From contig WRKF01000176.1 of the NCBI GenBank assembly GCA_009778165.1, forward strand, positions 1-32,859: a stretch of DNA of 32,859 nucleotides, in the 5' to 3' direction. The position numbers and the translations under genes are program-made. Below, piece by piece: positions 9,379 through 18,249 of this stretch; position 1 is the first letter of the stretch; the number at the start of each line of letters is the position of its first letter. The notes under the pieces are model-generated. The model saw only the letters and a list, made by a program, of their open reading frames with translations. It did not search any database and was not told where the DNA came from. The stretch is from Defluviitaleaceae bacterium (lineage in GTDB: Bacteria > Bacillota > Clostridia > Lachnospirales > UBA5962).

Positions 9379-10122
9379 TTACTTCCCTTTCGCAATATTT
9401 TTTACTATGTATACCAATCTTTCGCTTGTGAGTTTTGGTGCGTTTTTTGTATACCCATCATATTTGCCTGTTACTGTAAGCCCTGCGGTTTTTGCAAAAC
9501 TTTCTATTTCTTGCTCTGTGTAAGCCCTTTGATAATGGATCTCTCCGTTACGGATATACATGCTGTTTTTCTGCTGTGTGAAAATTGTTAGGTTATATTC
9601 GTTTATCTTTGTGGATTTGTTGTAATAGTTTTCCCATATTATTGCACTGTTGGGTTCTGTTTGGGAAAATGTGTTTGTAGCTAGTATATTCTCAAATTTG
9701 TGTGTGCTATTTATATCGAAAATAAATACACCATTGGGGTTAAGATAGTTTTTAACTAAGCGAAATGTTTGCAAAAGCTCATCTTGCTCTAGTATGTAGT
9801 TGAGACAGTCGCAAGTGCATATGCAAGCATCTACTGTGCCATATAGCTCAAAGCTGCGTATGTCTTGATTAAGGAAAAGTACATTTTGCCCAAGGCTTTC
9901 TGCTTTTTCCCTTGCAACCATCAGCATGTCGGTCGATATATCCAAAGCTATCATTTCGTAGTGAGGAAATAGAGTGGTAAGATTGCCGGTTCCGCACCCT
10001 AAATCCAACACCAAACTTGCCTTGGGCATGTGAGCCTTTATTATGTTATCAATAAAGACCCCCCACTGAGCGTAATTTATATCCATATATCGGTCATAAA
10101 TTTGTGAAAAATGTTCATACAT
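9379..10122 (-). CDS. Class I SAM-dependent methyltransferase
   Basis: The protein (247 aa) has a Rossmann-fold methyltransferase core: motif I LDLGCGTG (39-46) for SAM binding, an acidic residue ending strand 2 (MIALDIS, D61), and a later FIFDINS motif typical of small-molecule or tRNA/protein methyltransferases related to YqeM/YcgJ. The substrate is unknown. It is not a CheR: it lacks the CheR N-terminal domain, so its place before the chemoreceptor gene does not by itself mean it methylates it. It follows ftsH after 15 nt. No strong ribosome site is visible, so it may depend on read-through from ftsH. Confidence 0.85.
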   Translation of the reverse strand: MYEHFSQIYDRYMDINYAQWGVFIDNIIKAHMPKASLVLDLGCGTGNLTTLFPHYEMIALDISTDMLMVAREKAESLGQNVLFLNQDIRSFELYGTVDACICTCDCLNYILEQDELLQTFRLVKNYLNPNGVFIFDINSTHKFENILATNTFSQTEPNSAIIWENYYNKSTKINEYNLTIFTQQKNSMYIRNGEIHYQRAYTEQEIESFAKTAGLTVTGKYDGYTKNAPKLTSERLVYIVKNIAKGK

Positions 10123-10137
10123 GATTTTAGCTAACTT

Positions 10138-12057
10138 TTAACTAATAGGAGTAACGATACCGCCTATTCCTGTGTCAAGTATGGTGCCTTTTGCACTGCG
10201 GTTTTTGTGAGGTAGTACCCCCTCGCTAAACAATTTCCTGAACTCATCGCCGGTTATTTTTTCTTTTTCCAGCAAAAGAGATGCACAGTCGTGGAGTACC
10301 TGCATATGGTCTATTAAAATACGTTTTGCTTCATCATAGGCATGGCTAACCAGGCGGTTTATTTCTTTGTCTATATTTGATGCAATTTCTTCGCCATAGT
10401 TGCGGCCTTGGTGTATATCCCTGCCCAAAAACACCTCTGCTTGATCCTCGCCAAACTGTATGGGGCCTAATAAGTTGCTCATACCATAACGTGTTACCAT
10501 TCCCCTGGCAATGGCTGTTACTCGCTCTATATCGTTGCTTGCACCGGTTGTTATGTCGTTGAGAACGAGCTCCTCTGCAGCACGCCCTCCCAACAGGGCT
10601 ACCATTTGCTGTTCCATATTAGTTTTGGAGATATAGCTTTTGTCCTCGCTGGGAAGGGGCATGGTGTATCCTCCGGCACGACCTGTGGGTATAATAGAAA
10701 CTAGATGAACTGCGTCTAAATCCTCTAGCATTTCAAACATTATCGCATGACCGGCTTCGTGGTAAGCTGTAATCTTTCGTTCTTTTGGAGATATAATACG
10801 GCTTTTTTTCTCTGTGCCAAGACCTACTGTTATAAAGGCTTTGCGCAAAGTTTCCATATCAATCTCCTTTTTGTTGAAACGAGCAGCGAGGAGTGCCGCT
10901 TCGTTTAGTAAGTTTTCCAGATCTGCCCCGGTAAAACCTGCCGTAGTTTGTGCAATAACACGCAAATCTACATCTTCAGCAAGTTTTTTGCCAACACAGT
11001 GTACCCGTAATATTTCCTCTCTACCTTTGACATCGGGGCGACCAACCACTACTTGTCTGTCGAAACGCCCGGGACGCAGAAGGGCAGGGTCTAAAATGTC
11101 GGGTCGGTTAGTTGCCGCTACAATAATAATGCCTTCGTTTACGCCAAAACCGTCCATTTCTACCAACAGCTGGTTAAGGGTTTGCTCACGCTCATCATGC
11201 CCACCGCCGAGTCCTGCGCCACGCCTGCGGCCAACAGCATCTATCTCATCTATGAAAACTATACAAGGAGAGTTCTTTTTTGCTTGTTCAAATAGATCCC
11301 GCACACGGCTTGCACCAACCCCAACAAACATCTCCACAAAGTCTGAACCGGACACGGAAAAGAAAGGTGCACCGGCTTCTCCCGCTACTGCTCTGGCAAG
11401 CAATGTTTTACCGGTGCCGGGAGGCCCCACCAAAAGTATCCCTTTCGGTATGCGCGCTCCTATCTCTGTATACTTTTTTGGGGCTTTCAGAAAGTCTACA
11501 AGTTCTTCCAAGTCGTTTTTTTCCTCATCCAAACCAGCCACATTTTTGAATGTATATTTTTTGTCGTTATCTACGGTAAGTTTGGCACGGCTTTTACCAA
11601 AGTTCATTATGCGGTTGCCGCCACCACCTCCCCCTCCTTGCATTTGTTGCATTACAACAACCATGAAGATTATTATGGCTATAATAATGATAATGGGAAT
11701 AAGAAACTGCAAAATAACACCGGTGTTTGGGGGCGGCATTGTAATGACAGTTATGTCGTGCTGGACGGCTGCATAGTTAAGCTGGTGATGAAGATCGGAC
11801 ATTAGTGTAACAGGTACAGTTTGAGCCGGTCTGCCGTCATTAAAAAGCACACGAATGTTGCCTAAACCCTGCACGTCTGCATTGGGAGTTATCTCCACTT
11901 GAGATACAAGCCCAAGGTTTAGGTCGTGCAAAAACTGGCTGTAAGTGTATACTTCTGTTGCACCCCCTTGGTTTAAGGAATTCGCTATTGTGGTTATTAA
12001 AATAAAAACCAAAAATACAATAAAAAATGTTGTTAGTGTGCCGGAACCTCTTTTCAA
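10138..12057 (-). CDS. ftsH: ATP-dependent zinc metalloprotease FtsH
   Basis: FtsH is a membrane-anchored hexameric AAA+ protease for quality control of membrane and regulatory proteins. The order is: membrane segment 1 (about 8-28), a short extracytoplasmic domain, membrane segment 2 (about 112-138), a glycine-rich linker (141-147), AAA+ domain with Walker A GPPGTGKT (211-218), Walker B FIDEID (268-273) and second region of homology (about 312-334), then the protease with HEAGH (433-437). I place the start at a TTG at 12057, because AGGAGG (12064-12069) sits 6 nt before it and overlaps the hpt stop codon; a frame open back to 12129 would run inside hpt. The length of 639 aa is typical. It is coupled to hpt, a common Firmicute linkage. 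Confidence 0.95.
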   Translation of the reverse strand: MKRGSGTLTTFFIVFLVFILITTIANSLNQGGATEVYTYSQFLHDLNLGLVSQVEITPNADVQGLGNIRVLFNDGRPAQTVPVTLMSDLHHQLNYAAVQHDITVITMPPPNTGVILQFLIPIIIIIAIIIFMVVVMQQMQGGGGGGGNRIMNFGKSRAKLTVDNDKKYTFKNVAGLDEEKNDLEELVDFLKAPKKYTEIGARIPKGILLVGPPGTGKTLLARAVAGEAGAPFFSVSGSDFVEMFVGVGASRVRDLFEQAKKNSPCIVFIDEIDAVGRRRGAGLGGGHDEREQTLNQLLVEMDGFGVNEGIIIVAATNRPDILDPALLRPGRFDRQVVVGRPDVKGREEILRVHCVGKKLAEDVDLRVIAQTTAGFTGADLENLLNEAALLAARFNKKEIDMETLRKAFITVGLGTEKKSRIISPKERKITAYHEAGHAIMFEMLEDLDAVHLVSIIPTGRAGGYTMPLPSEDKSYISKTNMEQQMVALLGGRAAEELVLNDITTGASNDIERVTAIARGMVTRYGMSNLLGPIQFGEDQAEVFLGRDIHQGRNYGEEIASNIDKEINRLVSHAYDEAKRILIDHMQVLHDCASLLLEKEKITGDEFRKLFSEGVLPHKNRSAKGTILDTGIGGIVTPIS

Positions 12058-12067
12058 AACGCACCTC

Positions 12068-12580
12068 CTAATATGGTAATGTGCCAACATATGGCAAGTT
12101 TCTATATTTTCCGTTGTAGTCCAGGCCATAGCCCACTACAAAGTTGTTTGGTATGTCAAAACCGTTGTAGTCTATTTTTATGTGCTTAACTTTGTTTTTG
12201 TTGAGTAGCGCACAAACCTTTAAATCTTTTGGTTTTTTTGCCATTATGTGTTTGATTAAAAGGTCTATTGTAAGACCGGTGTCTATAATATCTTCTACTA
12301 ACAGAACATTAAGCCCTTCTATGTCCATGGCAATATCACCGGAAAACACAAGTTTTCCTGTACTTTCTTGCCCTTGATAACTACTGACTTTTATAAATTC
12401 GAGCTGGGTTGTTAAAGGGTCTAACTGACGAGCCAGATCTGCCATAAAAATTACGCCACCTCGCAATGCACATATTAAAACTAATTCTTGGCCGTTATAG
12501 TCGTCTTTTATTTGTTTACCAAGTTCTGCGACTCGTTTGAGTATTTGCTCTTCCGATAATAACACTTCGGGTAATATCAT
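12068..12580 (-). CDS. hpt: Hypoxanthine phosphoribosyltransferase
   Basis: Hpt salvages hypoxanthine or guanine to IMP or GMP using PRPP, the product of prs in the same window. The PRPP-binding signature [11 protein letters not shown] is clear, and [17 protein letters not shown] matches the first conserved loop. I chose the ATG at 12580 (170 aa): it overlaps the tilS stop as ATGA and has GGGAG (12589-12593) 8 nt upstream. An in-frame ATG at 12595 is possible but lies over that ribosome site. The tilS-hpt-ftsH order is conserved across Firmicutes. Confidence 0.93.
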   Translation of the reverse strand: MILPEVLLSEEQILKRVAELGKQIKDDYNGQELVLICALRGGVIFMADLARQLDPLTTQLEFIKVSSYQGQESTGKLVFSGDIAMDIEGLNVLLVEDIIDTGLTIDLLIKHIMAKKPKDLKVCALLNKNKVKHIKIDYNGFDIPNNFVVGYGLDYNGKYRNLPYVGTLPY

Positions 12581-13932
12581 TTTTGTTTCTCCCATATTTG
12601 TATGTAAATTTTATTTTTACAATTATCTTCTTCTGTGTAGTAATGGCCAAAAATCCATATTACGTTGTTGCCAACAGCGAGCAGTGGCATATCACGTTGG
12701 CTAATGGGGATTTTTTGGTTTATAAAATAGTTTTTCAACTTTTGGGTACCACTGTTTTTTATCAGTAAAATATCTTTTGGTTGTCTTGTTCGTAGGACAA
12801 GCCCTGACGCTATTTTATCACAATTAAATGATTTAGTACATGTGTTAATGTAGCCATTTTTTGTGATTTTTTTTAAGGTGCAACTAATGTAGAAATTTTT
12901 CTCTTTTATATAAAAAAAATCGTGCAAATTTACAGGATAGTATATTTTGGATATTGCAGGCAAACAATGGGAGTTGTCGTGCAAAATCAGTGTATTATAT
13001 GACTTTTCCGCTATAATTTTCATCGGGAGTGTAATTTTTTTGCCGGATGTTCTATTGGTCAATTTTATTATATCAAGTACATGATCGTAAGTAAAATTCT
13101 GTAAAATGTTACAAAAATGTGATATTGCAATGCGTACAACCCGTCTTTGCAGAGCGGGATGTAAAGATTTTAACGCAAGTATATCTATGTTAAGACAATG
13201 TTTTGATATGGCTATAGCACAATTGTCATAGGCTTGCTGTGCTGCTTGTTGCATATAATCATCTTCATTGGCTAGAATTTGGCTATTTACACTTATTGTA
13301 CTTAGCAGATTTTTGTTGATATCAACAAGATAAGGTAGCACTGTATGGCGTATTTTATTGCGGTTGTATTCTAAATTTGCATTTGTGCTGTCTGTCACAT
13401 ATTGTATATTGTTTTTTGTGCAATATTTTTCTATTTCTTTGCGGCTACAGTTTATTAGCGGACGGACAACATTGCCTCTTGTGGGGGGGATTCCGCGCAA
13501 ACCGCCAATACCGGCACCTCTAGTTAAGTTTAAAATTACAGTTTCTGCATTATCGTTTTTGTTGTGGGCAGTAGCGATTTTTGTTGCAGCGATTTTTTGT
13601 GCTAAATTTGTAAGGGCTTGGTAGCGTAGTTTGCGTCCAGCTTCCTCTATTGTTAGCTTGTTGTCTTTTGCGATTTTTTTTACATCACATGTATAAACAT
13701 AGAAGGGTACACCCAAATTTTTGCAAAAACTCTCTGCAAAGTGTTGGTCATCGTAGCTTTCGTTTCCTCGCAAGTTGTGGTTAACATGTAGTGCAGATAC
13801 AACAAAACCCAGTTTTTGTAAAATATGCAAAAGGCTACAAGAATCTGCTCCACCGGAAAGGGCAACTAGCACATGATCACCACTATTTATCATGGCATAT
13901 TTTTCTATTGTTTGAGCAGTTATTTTTTCCAT
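12577..13932 (-). CDS. tilS: tRNA(Ile)-lysidine synthetase
   Basis: TilS attaches lysine to C34 of the tRNA(Ile) CAU anticodon, so that it reads AUA; it is essential in most bacteria. The N-type ATP-pyrophosphatase loop SGGADS (26-31) is near the N terminus, followed by HVNHNLRG and the GGLRGIPP region typical of TilS. The C-terminal third is divergent but of the expected size (451 aa). The start has GGGGATAGG upstream. It begins 6 nt after parB and overlaps hpt by 4 nt, so it is in the same transcript. Confidence 0.94.
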   Translation of the reverse strand: MEKITAQTIEKYAMINSGDHVLVALSGGADSCSLLHILQKLGFVVSALHVNHNLRGNESYDDQHFAESFCKNLGVPFYVYTCDVKKIAKDNKLTIEEAGRKLRYQALTNLAQKIAATKIATAHNKNDNAETVILNLTRGAGIGGLRGIPPTRGNVVRPLINCSRKEIEKYCTKNNIQYVTDSTNANLEYNRNKIRHTVLPYLVDINKNLLSTISVNSQILANEDDYMQQAAQQAYDNCAIAISKHCLNIDILALKSLHPALQRRVVRIAISHFCNILQNFTYDHVLDIIKLTNRTSGKKITLPMKIIAEKSYNTLILHDNSHCLPAISKIYYPVNLHDFFYIKEKNFYISCTLKKITKNGYINTCTKSFNCDKIASGLVLRTRQPKDILLIKNSGTQKLKNYFINQKIPISQRDMPLLAVGNNVIWIFGHYYTEEDNCKNKIYIQIWEKQK

Positions 13933-13938
13933 AATTGC

Positions 13939-14778
13939 CTATCCCCGGATTATGCCTATAATACGAGATAATTCTTCCTTGGAGGAATACTCTATCTCTA
14001 TCTTACCTTTATCTTCTTTGCCTTTTATGTTTACATTTGCACCCAAATATTCTTTTAAATCAATTTCCGCATTGGTATAGATTTTGTTTTGTGTTTTTTT
14101 GGGGTTGGTTGACTGCTCTGATTGTTGTGTTTTGCTTACCAATGCTTCTATCTCTCTTATTCCGAGGTTTTGGGTTATTATTTTTTCGCAAATTTCTATT
14201 TGATGGTCAATTGGTAGACCAACGAGTTTTGCACCGTGGCTTGCACTCAATTCTCCGCTTATTATATGTTTTTGAACATCTTGATCCAAGTTTAGCAAAT
14301 TCATACGGGCAGATATGGTATTGCGGCTTTTGCCCACTTTTTTCCCTATTTCTTCTCTATTAAAAAAAAAGTATTCACCTAGCTGATGATAGCACATGGC
14401 TTCTTCTATTGGGTTAAGATCCTGCCTTTGTACATTCTCTATCAAAGCGACCTGTAGAGCCTCCATTTCGCTGTAGGTTTTTATTATACAAGGTATTGTT
14501 TTCAATTCAACAATATGGGCGGCACGATAACGGCGTTCACCCGCAATTATTGTATAAACTCCGTTGTTTTCGTTTACAACAATGGGTTGTACAATTCCAA
14601 ACTCTTGTATGGATTGGGCTAATTCTTCTAACGGCTCCTCGGGAAAACTTTTGCGTGGTTGCATTGGGTTTGGTTCAATCAAACTAATATCTATTTCCTG
14701 TAGTGGACTCGCTTCCATACTTTTTTCTATGGGTGTTTGTATTAGGGCTCCCAAACCCTTCCCTAACCCCTTTTTCAT
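13939..14778 (-). CDS. parB: Chromosome partitioning protein ParB (Spo0J family)
   Basis: ParB binds parS sites, spreads as a CTP-dependent clamp and works with ParA in origin segregation. The N terminus carries the ParA-stimulating peptide (KKGLGKGLGALI, 2-13). The CTP-binding and spreading motif GERRYRAA (80-87) is intact, the helix-turn-helix follows (KVGKSRNTISARMNLLNL), and a short C-terminal dimerisation domain ends the protein at 279 aa. The start has AAAGGGG upstream that overlaps the parA stop. No consensus parS palindrome (TGTTTCACGTGAAACA) was found in the window. Confidence 0.94.
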   Translation of the reverse strand: MKKGLGKGLGALIQTPIEKSMEASPLQEIDISLIEPNPMQPRKSFPEEPLEELAQSIQEFGIVQPIVVNENNGVYTIIAGERRYRAAHIVELKTIPCIIKTYSEMEALQVALIENVQRQDLNPIEEAMCYHQLGEYFFFNREEIGKKVGKSRNTISARMNLLNLDQDVQKHIISGELSASHGAKLVGLPIDHQIEICEKIITQNLGIREIEALVSKTQQSEQSTNPKKTQNKIYTNAEIDLKEYLGANVNIKGKEDKGKIEIEYSSKEELSRIIGIIRG

Positions 14779-14781
14779 ACT

Positions 14782-15546
14782 CTACCCCTTTCTCGCTATT
14801 ACTTCCTTGGCTAAATCTAAGTATGCCTGCGCCCCTTTGCTTTTTGGATCGTACTGTGTAATGGGCATACCATGGCTTGGGGCTTCGCTAAGGCGTATAT
14901 TTCTTGGTACAATGCTTCGGTAAACATTGTCTTCTATATGCTTTTTTACTTCTTCCACAACTTCCATTGAAAGGTTTGTGCGAGAGTCGTACATGGTGAA
15001 CACTATACCTTCTATTATTAGCTTTTTGTTTAAAGCCTTTTGTACCAGTTGTATTGTGTAAAGTAGTTGGCTTAACCCCTCTAATGCAAAATACTCACAT
15101 TGGATTGGCACAAGCACCGTATCTGCTGCTGTTAAAGCATTTATTGTCAGCATACTGAGAGAGGGTGGACAATCTATTATTATAAAATCGTACAAAAACT
15201 TTATATTTTTTATAATATTTTTTAGTAAATATTCCCGGTTTTCGTAATTAATAAGTTCTATTTCAGCCCCTGCCAAATTCACATTTGATGGCAGCAGTTT
15301 TAGGTTTGGTATGTTTGTTTTTACCTCTACATCTTCTATATAGCAACTGCCTAAAAGTAAATCATAAAATGTTTTTTGCAAATTCTCTTTATCTATACCA
15401 AAACCGCTGCTGGTGTTGCCCTGTGGATCGTTGTCGATTATTAGCACTTTCTTGCCTTCTTCTGCAAGGCAGGCAGCCAAATTAATGGCAGTGGTTGTTT
15501 TGCCTACACCGCCTTTTTGATTAGCAACAGCTATTACTCTGGGCAT
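14782..15546 (-). CDS. parA: Chromosome partitioning ATPase ParA (Soj family)
   Basis: This Walker-type ATPase acts with ParB in chromosome segregation and, in relatives, in control of DnaA. The deviant Walker A KGGVGKTT (11-18), with its signature first lysine, starts the protein; IDNDPQGN and IIDCPPSLS are the A' and B motifs. At 254 aa with no N-terminal DNA-binding extension it is the chromosomal Soj type and not a plasmid ParA. GGGAGGG lies upstream of the ATG. It is followed by parB after 3 nt. In Firmicutes parAB commonly sits near rsmG/mnmG; here it leads into tilS-hpt-ftsH. Confidence 0.95.
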   Translation of the reverse strand: MPRVIAVANQKGGVGKTTTAINLAACLAEEGKKVLIIDNDPQGNTSSGFGIDKENLQKTFYDLLLGSCYIEDVEVKTNIPNLKLLPSNVNLAGAEIELINYENREYLLKNIIKNIKFLYDFIIIDCPPSLSMLTINALTAADTVLVPIQCEYFALEGLSQLLYTIQLVQKALNKKLIIEGIVFTMYDSRTNLSMEVVEEVKKHIEDNVYRSIVPRNIRLSEAPSHGMPITQYDPKSKGAQAYLDLAKEVIARKG

Positions 15547-15578
15547 TTTGTTTTCCCTCCCGGTTTATACTTTTTTGG

Positions 15579-16226
15579 TCATTCCTCGGATTCAGATTCA
15601 AAATCACTATAGGCAAAACTGCGTTCCTCTTGGTTGCGTCTTACCAGCTTCATATATAATTTATACTTAAAATGTTTTTTCTCGAAAAAACCTGCTTTCA
15701 TTTTATCAAACTGTTTAAAACCCAATTTTTTGTAGATGCTAATAGCAGCTTTGTTGCTATCTTTTACTGTAAGTCGAAACTCTTGATAAGGCAATTTGCT
15801 GTATACATGCTCCAACAAGCGTGTGGCGACACCTTTACCCCTTGCTTCTGTTATTGTTGCTACAGATTCTATATATGCGGTGGAATCATCGTAACTGATT
15901 GGAGTGTGAAATTCTTTTTCAATTAAAAAAAACACAAAATTGCCTTTGATGAATCCTAAATTAGCTATAATATCTTCTTTGTTTAGATGAATGGCTCGCA
16001 ATTTGTTGTTTGAACACGCCAAAATCCCCGCCACATTACCATCCATAAGAGCTACATAAAACACTTCTTTCACAAAAGAATTTTTGAAAATAAGTATTAG
16101 CTTTTCCTTATTTTTGGAAATTAAACGTAGCTCGTTGTAATAACCATCCACAAAAACAATAGCGACTTCTGTAGAAACATCTCGCTCTATTTCATCCATT
16201 CTTTTAACTTCCAACATACCATCCAC
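15579..16226 (-). CDS. GNAT family N-acetyltransferase
   Basis: The protein has a GNAT acetyl-CoA fold: motif A lies around VATITEARGKGVATRLLEHV, with R-G-K-G-V-A as the pyrophosphate loop, then motif B (DSNKAAISIYKKLGF). The first 100 residues are a poorly conserved second half, and the C terminus is acidic (ESESEE). The substrate is unknown. I prefer the GTG at 16226 (215 aa), 8 nt from AGGAGG at 16235-16240; a codon further upstream falls inside that ribosome site, and an ATG at 16217 is possible. It is the first gene of the run ending in the chemoreceptor and lies 32 nt before parA. Confidence 0.85.
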   Translation of the reverse strand: MDGMLEVKRMDEIERDVSTEVAIVFVDGYYNELRLISKNKEKLILIFKNSFVKEVFYVALMDGNVAGILACSNNKLRAIHLNKEDIIANLGFIKGNFVFFLIEKEFHTPISYDDSTAYIESVATITEARGKGVATRLLEHVYSKLPYQEFRLTVKDSNKAAISIYKKLGFKQFDKMKAGFFEKKHFKYKLYMKLVRRNQEERSFAYSDFESESEE

Positions 16227-16271
16227 TGACAACACCTCCTAACTTTTTTTGGTATATGACGATACAATACG

Positions 16272-16321
16272 GCAATTCCGCTTAGTACAGCCTTTTTTAA
16301 AATATTACTAAGCGAAATTGC
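16272..16321. repeat. Palindromic hairpin repeat, copy 3
   Basis: The arms GCAATTCCGCTTAGTA (16272-16287) and TACTAAGCGAAATTGC (16306-16321) pair around an 18-nt loop. Read on the minus strand it is nearly identical to 6749-6799 in arms and loop. It stands between the end of ispD-rnhA and the GNAT gene, both on the minus strand, about 30 bp upstream of the GNAT ribosome site. Confidence 0.8.
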
Positions 16322-16331
16322 TTCCTTAATT

Positions 16332-16379
16332 TAGCACTTTTGTTGTTTTTAAAAGGGACAACTCATCGGGAAAGTGCTA
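16332..16379. repeat. Second hairpin of a three-hairpin cluster
   Basis: The arms TAGCACTTT (16332-16340) and AAAGTGCTA (16371-16379) pair perfectly. The interior holds a shorter nested pair (GTTGT with ACAAC) and a TTTTTAAAAGGGAC core that resembles the loops of the family at 51-97 and 16272-16321. No T-run follows it on the minus strand. Confidence 0.55.
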
Positions 16380-16391
16380 TATAGTTACAGA

Positions 16392-16426
16392 TGCTTAACT
16401 TCAAAAAACAATTTTAAAGTTAAGCA
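16392..16426 (-). terminator. Hairpin just after ispD-rnhA (possible terminator)
   Basis: GCTTAACTT and AAGTTAAGC arms form a stem immediately downstream of the ispD-rnhA stop codon. A run of T lies in the loop and not after the stem on the minus strand, so termination is plausible from position but not certain. Confidence 0.45.
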
Positions 16427-16431
16427 ATTGT

Positions 16432-17604
16432 TTAAGCAATTATGTATACATCGTCTTCTTTGTTGGGATTTTTTACGGCTTCTTTTGCTAAATAGTCGCT
16501 ACGTTTGTTTTCTATGTTAGTGGAATGACCTTTTACCCACGTTAGCTTTATGTTATGTATTTCCAAAAGGGGCAAGAGTCTTTCCCATAAGTCTATGTTA
16601 AGAGCCGTTTTTTTGTTGGCACGTATCCAGTTATTTGCTTTCCAGGTAGTAACCCAACTTTTGTTTACAGCGTCCACAACGTACTTGCTATCACTGTAAA
16701 GCTCCACGTCACAAGGATTTTCTCCCAACTCTTTTAAAGCGTGTATTATTGCCATTATCTCCATGCGATTGTTTGTGGTATGGTTGAAGCCACGGCTTAT
16801 CTCTTTTCGTTTACCATTTCGCAAAATCACAGCTCCGTAGCCGCCCGGACCCGGGTTTCCGCTACAAGCACCATCTGTGTAAATTATCGCCGGAGAAGAC
16901 AAAAGTGTAGAGGTTGAGTGCTTAGCTTGCCAATCAAATAACATTTTTGCGTACTCTACATCTTCGGGGGTTGTTATTTTTATGTTGGTATGGTTGCCTT
17001 GTACCAAAAAAATGTCTTGACCCATAGCTTCCACAAGGCTTGCATCATCTGTTCCTATAAATCCGTTTTGTTTTGCAGTATTGTGGGCACTAACTAGCAA
17101 ACGTTTTGCGAAGCCTTGAGGGGTAAGCGCCATCCACACTTTGTTTCTATCTAAAGTTGTTACTTTTCCATTTTTGTGCTTTATTGTATCCCTAGCCGGT
17201 GCAGCCAAAATCGCTGCTTCGTGTTCTTTTGCGGCAAGGGCAACTTCTTCTATGTGGTTACGACTAACAAAGGGGCGCACTCCATCGTGAACCAAAACAA
17301 TATTACAATCATCTGACACCTCCCCTAAAGCCTTAAACACAGTGTCTTGACGAGTTTCCCCTCCAAAGGAAAGAGTAACTTTTGTGAGTTTATAGTCCTT
17401 TACCATCTTCAAAACAAAAGTATAATCTTCCTCATTTATACCTACCACAATTTCTTTTATAAATTCACATTCCTGAAACTTTTTGATAGTATGAACTAAA
17501 ATAGGTATATTAGCCAGGTGTATATATTGCTTTTTAACACTGGAACCCATGCGGACACCAACACCGGCTGCCGCAATAATTGCAGCACAGTAAAAGCTCT
17601 TCAT
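16432..17604 (-). CDS. ispD: Fused IspD (MEP cytidylyltransferase) and RNase HI
   Basis: One 390-aa chain joins two unrelated enzymes. Residues 1-225 are IspD, which makes CDP-methylerythritol from MEP and CTP in the non-mevalonate isoprenoid pathway: AAAGVGVRMG (11-20), KKQY (24-27), VHDGVRPF (105-112), GTDDASLVE (184-192) and NIKITTPED (207-215) are all present. After a short Ser/Thr linker (230-237), residues 240-375 are RNase HI, which cuts RNA in RNA-DNA hybrids; the catalytic set D244 (YTDGACSGNPGPGG), E282, D305 and D370 is complete, as is H360 (KGHST). Both halves therefore look active. No stop or frameshift interrupts the join. AAGGAG lies 10 nt before the ATG. This combination has no obvious metabolic logic. 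Confidence 0.93.
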   Translation of the reverse strand: MKSFYCAAIIAAAGVGVRMGSSVKKQYIHLANIPILVHTIKKFQECEFIKEIVVGINEEDYTFVLKMVKDYKLTKVTLSFGGETRQDTVFKALGEVSDDCNIVLVHDGVRPFVSRNHIEEVALAAKEHEAAILAAPARDTIKHKNGKVTTLDRNKVWMALTPQGFAKRLLVSAHNTAKQNGFIGTDDASLVEAMGQDIFLVQGNHTNIKITTPEDVEYAKMLFDWQAKHSTSTLLSSPAIIYTDGACSGNPGPGGYGAVILRNGKRKEISRGFNHTTNNRMEIMAIIHALKELGENPCDVELYSDSKYVVDAVNKSWVTTWKANNWIRANKKTALNIDLWERLLPLLEIHNIKLTWVKGHSTNIENKRSDYLAKEAVKNPNKEDDVYIIA

Positions 17605-17881
17605 AACTAAATTTCTCCTTATTTTTTAAAAACTCTCCTTAATTTTAAAAACTTTCAAACGATTTTTATATTTTTGTATGCTTTCGTATGCTGTATTAGT
17701 ATATTATATAATAAAATCAATCTCCACTAAAGCAGTTATTGATTGTTACTTGATTATTTTCGTTAAAAATTGTTATGGCAAACTTATTGCCAATCCCTGC
17801 TTTGAAAAAGCATTATAAATAAGCTCAAAATAAGCTCATAAAGAATTATAACACAATTATCTGATTTAGTAAAATTTATTG
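17605..17881. other. AT-rich intergenic stretch upstream of ispD-rnhA
   Basis: No gene is visible here. On the minus strand there is a TATAAT-like box (complement of 17703-17708) about 100 nt before the ispD-rnhA start, without a convincing -35, and two AAGGAG-like motifs before the ATG. A short GTATGC direct repeat lies near 17677-17694. The rest shows nothing I can interpret. Confidence 0.4.
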
Positions 17882-18192
17882 TTATGTGGGCGTAGCAAAA
17901 AAAGTTGACAGATCTGATTTTGAAATTTATGGATTAAGGGTGAAAATGGTGAAAAACCTTGGTTGAGCTTTTAGAAATTGCTGAAAATTGCTTTCGGAAA
18001 TATTATTCTAATGCGAACTTTGAAACTCTCTATGTCACCACCGATGTGTGACTCTATACGAAAATTTATATCGGAACAAATAGAAAAAATTCTATGATTA
18101 GAAAGATAATTCCATTATACAGCATGTTCGTTAATGAAACAAGCGGAAAATGTCCGATTGGGTACACCAACTTTTTTTTGCTATGCCCATAA
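17882..18192 (+). mobile_element. MITE-like non-coding repeat element with terminal inverted repeats
   Basis: The element is about 310 bp and non-coding. It starts with TTATGTGGGCGTAGCAAAAA (17882 on) and ends with the near reverse complement CTTTTTTTTGCTATGCCC (18171-18188, continuing ATAA), an imperfect terminal inverted repeat of about 25 bp. Its right part (17981-18155) is copied in inverted orientation at 22055-22244 and partly at 100-178. It has no transposase, so movement would need one supplied elsewhere. I see no clear target-site duplication, so the mobile nature is inferred from structure and copy number. Confidence 0.5.
17981..18155 (+). repeat. Long repeat copy A (inverted partner of 22055-22244)
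   Basis: This 175-bp stretch is roughly 90% identical to the reverse complement of 22055-22244. Shared landmarks are ATTATTCTAATGCGAAC, ATGTGTGACTCTATRCGAAA, GAACAAATAGAAAAAATTC and AATGAAACAAGCGGAAAATG. Copy A lacks the 12-bp tandem duplication (CTCTCTATGTCA) present in the other copy. The two copies bracket the M14 peptidase gene. Confidence 0.85.
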
Positions 18193-18206
18193 AAAGAAAG
18201 TACAAC

Positions 18207-18236
18207 TTTATATGGGGGCCGCAGCCCCCATATAAA
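18207..18236 (-). terminator. Terminator of the M14 peptidase gene
   Basis: A perfect 13-bp GC-centred stem (TTTATATGGGGGC with GCCCCCATATAAA) and a 4-nt loop lie 13 bp after the peptidase stop codon. On the minus strand a T-rich tract follows after a few bases, not immediately. It is the strongest simple hairpin in the window. Confidence 0.8.
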
Positions 18237-18249
18237 ACGCTATATTAAT

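Noticed and set aside
9379-10122. CheR-type receptor methyltransferase
   Set aside because: The gene stands before a chemoreceptor gene, but the protein has only a generic class I core and lacks the CheR N-terminal domain.
10814-11776. 320-aa plus-strand frame inside ftsH
   Set aside because: It is the complement shadow of a clearly conserved ftsH reading frame, rich in Ser/Pro/Arg from antisense codons.
13939-15546. parS site near parAB
   Set aside because: No sequence close to TGTTTCACGTGAAACA was found by eye in or around the genes.
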